Part shown: positions 33,405 through 42,425 of the stretch, in pieces | Layout of the letters: every line of letters starts with the position of its first letter | How positions within the stretch are numbered: position 1 is the stretch's first letter | Origin: an uncultured Bacilli bacterium | GTDB taxonomy: Bacteria > Bacillota_I > Bacilli_A > RFN20 > CAG-826 | Assembly: GCA_947625975.1 (NCBI GenBank) | Contig: CANQQL010000004.1 | Span: 1 to 46,103 of the forward strand | DNA length: 46,103 bases | Direction of reading: 5' to 3' | Made by a program: the position numbers and the translations under genes | The notes under the pieces: generated by a model | What the model was told of the DNA's origin: nothing | Databases searched by the model: none | What the model saw: only the letters and a program-made list of their open reading frames with translations

Positions 33405-36371
33405 TTAACGAGTGTGAGTGGTGCTTAACCACTCATTTAATGCATCACTCTCATGAGCAAGAATGAAATCTTCTAAGTCAGTAATTCTATTTGAATCATC
33501 GGCAACCAAATTACGATCTGCAATATTTAAATTTAAATCAACATTAATGGTAAGACCTACAGAAATACCTAAATGTGCATCTAAGCCGACCAATTGCTCA
33601 TTACTATTATCGGTTTTAACTTTTAAGGTAAGCGCAGTTAAACGATCGTTATTTGCTAATGCAGCTATATCAATATCGAAGAAGAAGTAGTGATCAGTAG
33701 CGTTATAGATGAAATCCTTTAAGATTTTCTCATAGTGTATTTGTGCGCCTTTGTCACTAGTTGCCGAATTTTCAATCATATTCATAATTGAATCTTTAGC
33801 TCCAACAACATCTTTTAAAAGAATTTGTAGAATATTTGCGCTCATGTAATCTAAATCAAAGCGACGAGTATAATTTGTTTGGTAATATACTTTTTTGGTA
33901 AAGAAGAGACCACTTCTCTCATAATAATTATCAATACGATTTAGATAGAACATCTTATTATGATAATAAATGCTAGCAGTTCTACTTTCGTCTACATGAG
34001 TGAAATTTAAACTTGATTCAGAGTTAAGCAATCCATTTAATGGAATATTTACAAAATTAATAGCAAGTTTAATGTCACCATTCTTGGAATGAAGTTTGAT
34101 GTCAAGTGGAATTTCAAAGTCTATGAGAGAGATTGAACCGATATTTAATTTAGCTGTAGCATTAAAGTGATAATAATTAAACTTTGAAGTGTTAATGCCA
34201 AGTAGTAGTAATACTTTTATATCTGAAAAGTCTATGTATTCAACATAAGGATCTAATCTTGTTATGTCTTTTGCTTCATCGTAATTATCTAAACGAATGT
34301 TAAATTCGACATTTTCAGCACCAATTTTACAATTTGATACTTTCAAAGATTTTATAACAGGATTATAAACGACTGTATCTTGTATTTCGGTTTCTCCGGC
34401 AGTGTATTCTAATCTAAGTGTAAATCCATATTCAGAAAAACTAATAATATCTAATGCGAGATCCATTTCGACGTAATAAGTACCATCTTTTTGACCTGTT
34501 TCAAATCGATTAATAATATTAGTGGATAGAAGTTGCGTATAGTCGCCATCCATTACTTGTTTAATCGGCATCGAGTTTATTTTTTCAATAATTTCGCCAA
34601 ATAGTTCGTTAAAATGTTCATCAGGGTTTTTAATGATATCAGTAACTACTCCAACTAATTCTTTAAGAGTACGAATTTTGGCTTTGCCATTCATTGTATC
34701 GTTATATGTAAATAAAATTTCTTCCGATGATTTCATATCAGCTTTTATATTATGCTTATATTCATTGCGATCTGTAACGTTGAGATAACCATAACCATAA
34801 CTATCATCAGTCTCAACATTGGCATCAGGATTTAATTCAAATTGAATATTACCATCCATATTTACTGGTTTAACTAATTCATCATCGTTTTTAACCTGAC
34901 CATCAAAATCAATTTGAAATTTTTTCTCTGGCCAAGAGGCATAATTTTCGTAAACATCAACCAAGCCAAGAAGCGGATCAACTTCAGCATAATCTTGTTC
35001 CACAATGGTAAATGGTTTATATTCGCTAAAAGTTAATACTAAATCAGCAAAATAATTTTTTATAGCTAAGTTTGTCACAGTCATAGATTTTAAACCATTA
35101 GTATCAAATTGTAGAACTATTTTAAATGCACCAATGCTTTCCAAACCGGCTTTACTTGGATCAAGAGTAAAATCTAAAGATTCATCTTTTAATTCAATAT
35201 TTCCTAACATTTTATCTGCGTTATTGAGTATTTCAAGAATATTCGAAGATTTGATTTTTTCCGTTAAAGTATTAATAGTCTCTTCAATTTTACTTTCTCC
35301 GATTTTACTTAATGCATAATCGAGTAAGGTACTGACGGAATCCATTTTTAGCGATACTTTCAAATCCGAATATTTTGCATATATTTTCTTTTCGGATAAA
35401 GCAAAGTTAAATGGTGATTGCTTTTGGTTTGCAGTTAAATTTCCGTCTAAAGAATATTTACTATTGTCAAAGTCGTAAGATAAATCTAAATTTAATCCGA
35501 TAAGATCTTTTCGCTCTTTTTTTACTAAATCTTCTTCCGTTGAAATATCTTTCTTTAAATCTAAATCTACTTTTACAGTATTTTGCTTTTTCTTTGTTAA
35601 GTTATAGAAACCATCGAAGATTGTAAAAGCTGGAGAAAAATTTTGATATTTTGCTAATTCTAGTGTTCTAAAACTTACAGATTCTTGTTGACTTAAATTA
35701 ACATCAAGATGATAGAAATTGCCATTATAGATAAATCTATCCGTTCGAATTCCTTTAAAATTGTTATTTGGGTCAGTTTTAATGTATAAATCAATATTAT
35801 TTAATTGTAATTTAAAACATAAGTCACCAGATGGAGTCACTTTTTTATCTTCCATATTTTGAATAGTGTCCAGTAAAGAATTTGTGTCGAGATTTTTTAA
35901 CTCTTCGGGCATTTCTACCTCCATACCATAAATGGTAGGTAATGCTTCAACAAATTCGAAAACAGAATTTGTATCAATTCTAAAGTGCGAATCGCGATAT
36001 GAAAAATAGGCAGTTGAGTTTTGATAAGATAAATCAAGAGGAATTTTATTTCCATCAATATCGGCGATACCTGTTCCATCTAATTTAAAGTCCTCTAAAT
36101 TAGAAATATCTCCCACACCATCAAAAGTAAGACCAAAATTATATTTTCCATCCATTGTTATATCAAGTTTAGCATCAATATCAAATGCTTTAACATTCAT
36201 GATATTGTTAAAAAGCTTTTGTTGATTTGTAACTAGGGGTGTAAGTCTATTATTATTTCCCTCATCACTTATTTCTGGATCAGTATTTTTTTTGTATTGA
36301 GAAATAAACCCAATGCCAAAACTAAGTCCAAATAGCGATAAAAATATTGCACCTTTTTTAAATTTTTTCAT
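33405..36371 (-). CDS. Large surface-anchored protein of four tandem modules, 988 aa
   Basis: One N-terminal hydrophobic segment (about 7-25) after MKKFKK serves as signal or anchor; there is no lipobox. The rest is hydrophilic and beta-rich. I see four modules of about 200-235 residues: about 51-248, 262-470, 480-705 and 732-955. Each has beta strands, a short Y-rich strand followed by a helix (AYFSYRD...SVFEFVEAL; YAKYSD...STLLDYAL; LFTYND...LKELVGVV; SIYYHN...ANILQILL), then a second beta half (LCFKLQLNN; LDFTLDPS; YYVEMDLAL; YFFFDIDIA). This pattern recalls LolA/LppX-like lipid-binding folds, but that is a guess. GGAGGA precedes the ATG. It is co-transcribed with the preceding 300-aa protein two bases away. 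Confidence 0.7.
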   Translation of the reverse strand: MKKFKKGAIFLSLFGLSFGIGFISQYKKNTDPEISDEGNNNRLTPLVTNQQKLFNNIMNVKAFDIDAKLDITMDGKYNFGLTFDGVGDISNLEDFKLDGTGIADIDGNKIPLDLSYQNSTAYFSYRDSHFRIDTNSVFEFVEALPTIYGMEVEMPEELKNLDTNSLLDTIQNMEDKKVTPSGDLCFKLQLNNIDLYIKTDPNNNFKGIRTDRFIYNGNFYHLDVNLSQQESVSFRTLELAKYQNFSPAFTIFDGFYNLTKKKQNTVKVDLDLKKDISTEEDLVKKERKDLIGLNLDLSYDFDNSKYSLDGNLTANQKQSPFNFALSEKKIYAKYSDLKVSLKMDSVSTLLDYALSKIGESKIEETINTLTEKIKSSNILEILNNADKMLGNIELKDESLDFTLDPSKAGLESIGAFKIVLQFDTNGLKSMTVTNLAIKNYFADLVLTFSEYKPFTIVEQDYAEVDPLLGLVDVYENYASWPEKKFQIDFDGQVKNDDELVKPVNMDGNIQFELNPDANVETDDSYGYGYLNVTDRNEYKHNIKADMKSSEEILFTYNDTMNGKAKIRTLKELVGVVTDIIKNPDEHFNELFGEIIEKINSMPIKQVMDGDYTQLLSTNIINRFETGQKDGTYYVEMDLALDIISFSEYGFTLRLEYTAGETEIQDTVVYNPVIKSLKVSNCKIGAENVEFNIRLDNYDEAKDITRLDPYVEYIDFSDIKVLLLLGINTSKFNYYHFNATAKLNIGSISLIDFEIPLDIKLHSKNGDIKLAINFVNIPLNGLLNSESSLNFTHVDESRTASIYYHNKMFYLNRIDNYYERSGLFFTKKVYYQTNYTRRFDLDYMSANILQILLKDVVGAKDSIMNMIENSATSDKGAQIHYEKILKDFIYNATDHYFFFDIDIAALANNDRLTALTLKVKTDNSNEQLVGLDAHLGISVGLTINVDLNLNIADRNLVADDSNRITDLEDFILAHESDALNEWLSTTHTR

Positions 36372-36373
36372 AA

Positions 36374-37291
36374 TTAATTTTCCTCCGTTTTTGTATAATT
36401 TATATCCTCATTTAAACTAGGTATGGAAATGTTAGAATTGTAAGTGTATTCTTCTACAATTGTTCCCTTAGTGTCTACTGCTAAAAAGCCATAGGGAACA
36501 TTGTATTCTTCATAAATTTCATTTTTCAGAATAAAAAGGTCACTTGACAGTGTTAACTTTAGATTCACTAAATTAAATGTAGGAAAAGCAGATAATTCAG
36601 AAGTCATCTTCATTTGCTTAGCATAATTTGTTGTGGCCAAATCCGGTTCAAGAGATAAATTTACAATAAATTTGTTGTCTTCGACTTTACTACTTTCTTC
36701 TTTGATCGTAAGTCTGTTTAATGTATAGATAAAAGGCCTTTTCATACTTTTACCCCAAGATTCTTTGAATGACACTTCGCTAAATGTATCTGTCGCATTA
36801 TCTGCCCATTTTGCCGTAGATGATGTTTTTAGTCCTTCGCTTTTATAAACTTTGATTTCATTATCAGTTTGATAAAATCTCCAACCGATTTTCATCAATC
36901 CATAAGACAAACTTTCCGAAAAATAAGAATTATTTTCTTTAATATACTTTGAATAAACTTCTTGATTAGCAACAGAAGCATTAACTACTCCCGTATTAGT
37001 AATTTGTGCATAAGATGATTTTTCAAAGTTAAGAAGTCCAAGTCTTACTAATTGATAAGGGCGAAATTCATTAGTATAGCGATTTAACTCAACTTTCATA
37101 GTTTTTAAATTTGTAAACTTTTCGTAGAGCTCATTATCTTTTTCATCTACTTCAATATTAATAGTTGGAAGTGCGCGATTATGGCTAAAAAAGTTTCGTC
37201 CTGCTAAGAGGCCAATCGTTGTACCACTGCCAACTATTGCAATAGTTGCGATAATGGATAAGATAGGTTTTTTCTTTGATTTCGTTTCCAT
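36374..37291 (-). CDS. Membrane-anchored extracellular protein, 305 aa
   Basis: A Lys-rich start (METKSKKK) is followed by one hydrophobic helix (about 10-30) and a soluble, probably extracellular, domain with beta character. No family is recognised. The frame is open upstream to TTG codons (to 37327), and AAGAGG sits close to those, so a start at a TTG a few codons earlier is possible; ATG 37291 gives a normal N-in anchor. It is the first gene of a leftward two-gene unit with the 988-aa protein and is divergent from an XRE regulator. Paired inverted repeats of the AGAGA...TCTCT kind in the shared intergenic region (about 37350-37415) may be regulatory sites. Confidence 0.65.
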   Translation of the reverse strand: METKSKKKPILSIIATIAIVGSGTTIGLLAGRNFFSHNRALPTINIEVDEKDNELYEKFTNLKTMKVELNRYTNEFRPYQLVRLGLLNFEKSSYAQITNTGVVNASVANQEVYSKYIKENNSYFSESLSYGLMKIGWRFYQTDNEIKVYKSEGLKTSSTAKWADNATDTFSEVSFKESWGKSMKRPFIYTLNRLTIKEESSKVEDNKFIVNLSLEPDLATTNYAKQMKMTSELSAFPTFNLVNLKLTLSSDLFILKNEIYEEYNVPYGFLAVDTKGTIVEEYTYNSNISIPSLNEDINYTKTEEN

Positions 37292-37439
37292 ACAACATAA
37301 TTTTATTTTTAGCAATTGGTAAAACAACCTCTTAAATTAAGAAATGTTAAGAGAGTTAATTCTCTATTAAAGATAGTCGAATTCTTTTCTCTCTTTTTAA
37401 GAGAATACAAGCAAAATAATTACAATTTGATGATAAAAA

Positions 37440-37467
37440 TTGATTTTCAACTCCTTTATGCTATAAT
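37440..37467 (+). promoter_or_regulatory. Promoter of the XRE gene at 37528
   Basis: TTGATT (37440-37445), a 16-bp spacer and TATAAT (37462-37467) preceded by TGC form an extended -10 promoter. Confidence 0.7.
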
Positions 37468-37527
37468 AAAAAAGTAAAAATTAATCATTTATTTCAATTT
37501 TTATTTTTAGAGGTTTTATAAAGTTTT

Positions 37528-38121
37528 ATGGAAAACATTCGAGAAATTATTGGTGAAAATTTGGCTGAATTAAGGAAAAAAAAGGGCTTAACTCAATTTG
37601 AATTAGCGGAAAAATTTAATTACTCAGATAAAGCAATCAGCAAATGGGAAAATGGATCAACTTTACCAGATATCGAAATTTTATATCAGCTTTGTGAATT
37701 TTATGATGTTAGTCTTGATTACTTGACCCATAAGGAAGATAAGCAAAAATATATTAAAGATACGAATAAAACTTTATTAAAAAATCGTATAGCAATCAGT
37801 TGTTTGCTTGTTTCCATTGTCTGGATGATTGCTACTATTATTTTTGTGTATACATTAATGGACAATCCTACATCTCCAAACTGGGTAGCCTTTGTTTGGG
37901 CTGTTCCAATATCGTGCATTATATTAATTGGGTTGAATAAAATTTTTTTCCGCAATAGAGCAATGTATTTTTATGTTTGTTCAATTCTTGTTTGGTCTGG
38001 TATTACTTCCTTTTTTTGTCAGTTTATCAGTTACACACCATGGCCAATTTTTATTGTAGGATTACCTATGCAAATATCTTTAATACTTTGGTACTGCATA
38101 ATATTTACAAAAAGAAAATAA
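37528..38121 (+). CDS. XRE-family regulator with C-terminal membrane domain, 197 aa
   Basis: Residues 1-70 form a Cro/CI-type helix-turn-helix: KKGLTQFELAEKFNYSDKAI followed by SKWENGSTLPDIEIL. From about residue 90 there are four hydrophobic helices rich in Trp and Phe. It is the same general design as the protein at 31765 but not closely similar. AGAGG lies upstream of the ATG. It is divergent from the two-gene unit encoding the anchored extracellular proteins, which it may regulate. It ends in a terminator shared with the convergent lipoprotein gene. Confidence 0.85.
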   Translation: MENIREIIGENLAELRKKKGLTQFELAEKFNYSDKAISKWENGSTLPDIEILYQLCEFYDVSLDYLTHKEDKQKYIKDTNKTLLKNRIAISCLLVSIVWMIATIIFVYTLMDNPTSPNWVAFVWAVPISCIILIGLNKIFFRNRAMYFYVCSILVWSGITSFFCQFISYTPWPIFIVGLPMQISLILWYCIIFTKRK

Positions 38122-38125
38122 AAAA

Positions 38126-38164
38126 AGTCCAAACCTTCAAAAAAAGAGGTTTGGGCTTTTTATT
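38126..38164. terminator. Bidirectional terminator between convergent genes
   Basis: AGTCCAAACCT (38126-38136) pairs with AGGTTTGGGCT (38147-38157), with A- and T-tracts on the two sides. Confidence 0.9.
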
Positions 38165-39459
38165 TAATTAGTTTCAAGAGGATCTATTAATTTTTCTATA
38201 GGAAACACTTTCCAACCATGATCTTGAGAATAAAATTGATCAATGGTGAAATATAGGCTAACTTCTTTGCTAGATAAGAAGTAATTGAAAAGTGGAGAAT
38301 AACTAAATGTTTTTTCAGAAATATTATAGTGATTTATTAAAAATAGTCCTGAAACTGATTTTATTCCTGTGGAAGATGAATCAGAAATTAAACTTGCTTT
38401 ATTTTCCTTAGCAATTCCCAAATGATAATTGGCATTTGCATTATATTTACTATTATCAACAATAAATCCTTTTGTTTGATAGAGAGTTAAGTATTCTTGA
38501 ATCGAAGGGGAATAATACTTATCACTTAAAATATATTTTGATTTTAAGAAATCGGGTTCGACAGTTTGTGAATGATTGACATTGATAACACTTTCTTCAG
38601 TGCTAGATTTTATAACGTACTGATTATGTAAATATAAGATTGCGGGATTTGTAGTTTTAATATTCATAATTCCCGTAATTTCATAGAACTTTCCAACATC
38701 CTCACGATTAACAAACTTTTTATCATTGATAACATTTATTACCCCAGTTCCATCACTGAACACCGCTTTTTTATTTGCATCTTCATACTCGGTGGCAATT
38801 AATTGGCCAGTAAATGTGACTATTTTTCCAGTTCCACATTTCTTATTATCGAGTCTAATATTTTCAAAGTCCTCGACCAATGAAATAATTGATTCCTTTG
38901 CTTCAGTAATGTTGTTTAAGTTAACAGATACCTCTTCACTAAGATTAACTACACTTTCTCGACTATCTAAGTCATCGTTATATTGAAGCTCGATATTAGC
39001 ATCAACTTTAGCTATATTCGCCGTAATCAAATATTCATAATTAGTATATCTATTGTCCAAATAATCAGTGTATTTTGAAACGGGAACTCTTAAATATATT
39101 GATGATTCAGCATCGGCAAAGTACATTAAATTGGAACTAGTCGTTTTTATAACTTTTAAAAAGGTTGCTTTTATTTTTATAAGTTCGCCGATTTCGTTAT
39201 CACCCAAATCTTCTGCAAGTGTGCGAGCTTCTTTAATAGTTAATTGCTTTATAGAAGGCTTGGAAGCACTTGTAGAATTAGAAACTGATGAAGTACTTGC
39301 ACTTTGTAAGATACTAGGATTTTCACTAATTGGATTATCAGAACTAGGAGATGCTGAACTAGATGAAGTATCTAAGCTATTATTTAAAGAAACTGAAGGC
39401 GTTGTGCTACAACTTACTAACAAAATAGATAATAAAAATATAAAGTATTTTCTTTTCAT
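38164..39459 (-). CDS. Lipoprotein with OB-fold-like modules, 431 aa
   Basis: A lipoprotein signal peptide MKRKYFIFLLSILLVSC ends in the lipobox Cys (residue 17), followed by a Ser-rich linker of about 50 residues. Two OB-fold-like modules follow: one with GELIKIKATFLKVIK and MYFADAESSIYLR, the other with IVTFTGQLIATEYED and AVFSDGTGVINVI. These resemble nucleic-acid- or ligand-binding OB domains found in some secreted nucleases, but no catalytic domain is present. The C-terminal 130 residues are unassigned. The frame is open to 39540, but GGTGA and a proper signal peptide support ATG 39459. The protein would sit on the outer face of the membrane. Confidence 0.75.
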   Translation of the reverse strand: MKRKYFIFLLSILLVSCSTTPSVSLNNSLDTSSSSASPSSDNPISENPSILQSASTSSVSNSTSASKPSIKQLTIKEARTLAEDLGDNEIGELIKIKATFLKVIKTTSSNLMYFADAESSIYLRVPVSKYTDYLDNRYTNYEYLITANIAKVDANIELQYNDDLDSRESVVNLSEEVSVNLNNITEAKESIISLVEDFENIRLDNKKCGTGKIVTFTGQLIATEYEDANKKAVFSDGTGVINVINDKKFVNREDVGKFYEITGIMNIKTTNPAILYLHNQYVIKSSTEESVINVNHSQTVEPDFLKSKYILSDKYYSPSIQEYLTLYQTKGFIVDNSKYNANANYHLGIAKENKASLISDSSSTGIKSVSGLFLINHYNISEKTFSYSPLFNYFLSSKEVSLYFTIDQFYSQDHGWKVFPIEKLIDPLETN

Positions 39460-39554
39460 AAATCTCATCACCAATTTTATTTTACAAGAAATTAAATTAA
39501 ATGCGTAGCACAAATTGGTTAATGTGTTAAAATAAGCCAAGAGGTGTGATTTTT

Positions 39555-40214
39555 ATGAATTTTTCAAAGAAACTATTATTATCATTTCTTGCTGGCATTG
39601 CCATCGCTTGTGGAGGACTAATATTTTTATTAATTAAATCATTGGATTCTTCTAGTATAGTTTCAATCATTGCCTCATATTCCTTTAGCGTTGGGTTGTT
39701 GCTTGTTTTATTTTTTGGCCTTTGGCTTTTTACCGGAAAAATTGGATATGTATTTGAAGGAAAATTTTCTATATTTGATTACTTAATAATGTTTTTAGGA
39801 AATTTTGTCGGTGCAATGTTAATTGGATATTTAGCTTATTTTATTTTAAAAAATACAAGTATTTACGAGCTTAATTATATTAGTACATTTGATAAAACAG
39901 AAGGCTTTAAATTTTGGAATTTATTACAAAGTGGTATTTTTTGCGGTATGTTTGTTTATGGAGCAGTGGAAGCCTTTAAAATTAAAAAGCTCCATGTATC
40001 AATTAGAATTATTCTTGTGGTTGCTTTAATAGGAACATTTGTAGTTTTAAAATTAAATCACTGTATTGCCAATATTTTTTATTTTAGTTTTGCAAATCTA
40101 TGGAGTTGGAAAGGACTTTTGTTCATATTTGTTAATACTTTGGCAAACTCTATCGGTGCAATTATTTTAAATAGTTTAAAATTACTAGTTTTAAAATTTG
40201 TTCATAAAAGTTAG
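39555..40214 (+). CDS. Formate/nitrite-transporter-like membrane protein, 219 aa
   Basis: Six membrane helices and the family landmarks of the FNT channel: LLVLFFGLWLFTGKIGYV (the first half-helix signature, usually ...ELFTGN) and NHCIANIFYF (usually HSVAN), with the central His present. FNT proteins are pentameric channels for formate, nitrite, hydrosulphide or lactate. The protein is somewhat shorter (usual length about 260-280) and divergent, so the substrate is not assigned. A GTG at 39546 is in frame, but AAGAGGTG favours ATG 39555. It is divergent from the lipoprotein gene. Confidence 0.7.
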   Translation: MNFSKKLLLSFLAGIAIACGGLIFLLIKSLDSSSIVSIIASYSFSVGLLLVLFFGLWLFTGKIGYVFEGKFSIFDYLIMFLGNFVGAMLIGYLAYFILKNTSIYELNYISTFDKTEGFKFWNLLQSGIFCGMFVYGAVEAFKIKKLHVSIRIILVVALIGTFVVLKLNHCIANIFYFSFANLWSWKGLLFIFVNTLANSIGAIILNSLKLLVLKFVHKS

Positions 40215-40255
40215 CATAGTAGTCTTTAAAAGATGATTAATAGAAATTTATTTTC

Positions 40256-40284
40256 TTGACAAATTATTCTATCTTTTTTATTAT
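40256..40284 (+). promoter_or_regulatory. Promoter of tRNA-Ala
   Basis: A perfect -35 TTGACA (40256-40261), a 17-bp spacer and TATTAT (40279-40284), with a start near 40291. Confidence 0.85.
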
Positions 40285-40301
40285 TATGTAGCAATGTAGA
40301 T

Positions 40302-40377
40302 GGGGCTGTAGCTCACCTGGGAGAGCGCTTCCATGGCATGGAAGAGGTAGCGAGTTCGATCCTCGTCAGCTCCACCA
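40302..40377 (+). tRNA. tRNA-Ala(GGC)
   Basis: Acceptor GGGGCTG (40302-40308) pairs with CAGCTCC (40367-40373), followed by A and CCA. The anticodon arm CTTCC/GGAAG has loop ATGGCAT, anticodon GGC. The D-arm AGCTCACCTGGGAGAGC is typical. Confidence 0.95.
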
Positions 40378-40391
40378 TCTTAGATGAACAT

Positions 40392-40440
40392 GCTCCCAAA
40401 AATTGAACCAAAAATTGGTGCAAAACAAGGGAGCTTTTAA
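40392..40440 (+). terminator. tRNA-Ala terminator
   Basis: GCTCCC (40392-40397) pairs with GGGAGC (40429-40434), with an inner ACCAA/TTGGT hairpin and TTTT following. Confidence 0.7.
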
Positions 40441-40597
40441 TATGGAAAGAGCATTAGCTGAGAAGAAACTTCCTTTAGTTGTGCTTTAAAAATAGGTCTT
40501 GCAAAATATCGATTTATTTTTAAATCTGAGTTACGATAAAATGTTAAATAGTTTAATAAATTTAAACTTGGATGATTGTCCAAGCTCTTATCGATTG

Positions 40598-40798
40598 TTA
40601 AATCGATTTTGCAGCATAAGGCAAATTCGTTAATTTTTTCATTAATCTATCGTATACCTTAGCAACAGAGACATTAATAACCGGGTCAGATTTAACTATG
40701 TGATAAATAGATTCTTTATTATCTACACCATTTTTAATTGTTCTCTTTAGATAGGAAAATTCTTTTTCATTCATCTTAATACCAGTTCTAGATTCCAT
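40598..40798 (-). pseudogene. Probable IS30-like transposase fragment, 66 aa
   Basis: The sequence ESRTGIKMNEKEF...ESIYHIVKSDP...VYDRL...NLP follows the pattern of the central part of IS30-family transposases (R-x-GI...EF, GQSI-x-HI, S-x-x-TLY, NIDLP-like). Both ends are missing: no N-terminal HTH and no DDE catalytic domain. I see no terminal inverted repeats. The rest of the 40441-40840 interval has no gene. The fragment lies just upstream of the poly-G promoter. Confidence 0.45.
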
Positions 40799-40841
40799 GA
40801 GATTATAATCAACTTTTTTGAGTCTTTATAAAACCAAAATC

Positions 40842-40871
40842 TTGACATTTTGCTACGGGGGGGGGTATAAT
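40842..40871 (+). promoter_or_regulatory. Probable phase-variable promoter with a G9 spacer tract
   Basis: A perfect TTGACA (40842-40847) and a perfect TATAAT (40866-40871) are separated by 18 bp, the last nine of which are all G (40857-40865). The optimum spacer is 17 bp, so loss or gain of one G by slippage would change promoter strength. A nine-G run stands out strongly in this AT-rich DNA. It drives the O-acylation operon beginning at 40902. Confidence 0.85.
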
Positions 40872-40901
40872 TTTTCTTGATTTTAGCTAGGAGAAATATT
40901 T

Positions 40902-42410
40902 ATGCTTTTTGTATGGCCAAAATTTGGAATTTTAACTCTTTTCTTTCCTATATTTGTTTTAATAAGTGTTCTTGTATATTACACAATACAAAAAAAATAT
41001 AGATGGATCTCATTATTGATTTTTTCTCTTGGCTTTTACGCACTTATTGATTGGAAAGGGTTATTATTTCTTTTTCCAACTTCACTTATAGTTTATTTGT
41101 TTTCATTTCTTATTTCTAAATATAAAGTTATTGATGCGAATAAGAGGAATAAGGGACGCAATAAGTTACCAAATATATTTTTAATAATAGCCATAGTATT
41201 AATTGGGAGTGTATTATTTATATTAAAATATTTTAATTTTATAGGTTCAACTTTTACTCGAATTGTCAATAAGCCTTTTTCTGCGATAGATTTTATAGTG
41301 CCATTAGGTTTATCATATTATACTTTTCAATCAATAGCTTATTTAGTAGATGTAAAAAAAGCTAAGACAACTTTCATACATAATCCATTTAAATTAATTT
41401 TATTTCTATCTTATTTTCCAATAATCTCAATGGGACCAATATGTAGAGCGGAGCAAATTTGCTCAGCATTATTTGAAGGCAATGATTTTGATGAAGATAA
41501 TATCTGGGAAGGTATAAAAAGAATATTATTTGGTTATCTAAAAAAGATTGTAATTGCAGATATGTTAGCTATACCAGTAACCTTAGCATTTGCGAATCAT
41601 GGCAAGTACTTTGGAATTCCGTTAATGTTGGCGGTGATTTTATATGCAATAGAATTATATTGCGATTTTTCTGGTTGTGTGGACATATGTATAGGAGTTT
41701 CAAAATTATTTGGAGTAAAATTGCCAGAAAATTTTGATAAACCATATATTGCTCCAACTTTACAAATCTTTTGGAGAAAATGGCATATGACACTTACCGG
41801 GTGGTTTAAAGATTATATTTATATTCCTTTAGGTGGAAATAGAGTTAAATTGCCAAGATATTTATTAAATATAATGATTGTTTGGCTGTTTACCGGATTA
41901 TGGCATGGAGCCAATTGGACATTTATACTATGGGGTATATATAATGGTATTTTGCTTATTTTGGCAGCACTATTCAGAAAATGGAAACCAAATTTGGAAG
42001 AAAAATATCCCAAACTCTATACAAATCCTTTTATTAATCTTTTAAGAATTCTCCGAACCTTAATGCTAGTGTGTATTGGATGGGTAATATTTAACTCAGC
42101 ATCATGGAAAGATGCTTTGCGATATCTATACCATTGTATGTATTTTTGGAAACTAACCGGAGGAACTGAATTATTTTTGTCATTGCCACTATGGGGATGG
42201 GTATCAATAATATTAGCAATTATCTTCTGTATACTTCTTTATACTCCCTTTACGGGTAGAGAAGGCTATTTTAGGAATATTAATTTTAAAATAAAACCAT
42301 TTGCATTACCTATAATATCTATGTTAATAGTTACATTTGTTATATTTATAAAACTTTATCAATTCTCAACAGGCAATGGATCAAATTCATTTGTATACTC
42401 GGACTTCTAG
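40902..42410 (+). CDS. MBOAT-family O-acyltransferase (AlgI/DltB-like), 502 aa
   Basis: A polytopic membrane enzyme that passes acyl groups, usually acetyl, across the membrane to a partner that modifies an extracellular polymer. The conserved MBOAT core is present: DFIVPLGLSYYTFQSIAYLV, GPICRAEQ, the family segment FWRKWHMTLTGWFKDYIYIP with H295, and the active-site LFTGLWHGANWTF with H335. The length (about 500) is typical of AlgI-like proteins; about 11 helices are expected. AGGAGA precedes the ATG. It is the first gene after the poly-G promoter and is followed by two SGNH-like partner genes, as AlgJ/AlgX or DltD partners accompany AlgI/DltB. Confidence 0.93.
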   Translation: MLFVWPKFGILTLFFPIFVLISVLVYYTIQKKYRWISLLIFSLGFYALIDWKGLLFLFPTSLIVYLFSFLISKYKVIDANKRNKGRNKLPNIFLIIAIVLIGSVLFILKYFNFIGSTFTRIVNKPFSAIDFIVPLGLSYYTFQSIAYLVDVKKAKTTFIHNPFKLILFLSYFPIISMGPICRAEQICSALFEGNDFDEDNIWEGIKRILFGYLKKIVIADMLAIPVTLAFANHGKYFGIPLMLAVILYAIELYCDFSGCVDICIGVSKLFGVKLPENFDKPYIAPTLQIFWRKWHMTLTGWFKDYIYIPLGGNRVKLPRYLLNIMIVWLFTGLWHGANWTFILWGIYNGILLILAALFRKWKPNLEEKYPKLYTNPFINLLRILRTLMLVCIGWVIFNSASWKDALRYLYHCMYFWKLTGGTELFLSLPLWGWVSIILAIIFCILLYTPFTGREGYFRNINFKIKPFALPIISMLIVTFVIFIKLYQFSTGNGSNSFVYSDF

Positions 42411-42425
42411 TGAGGTGTTAAATTT

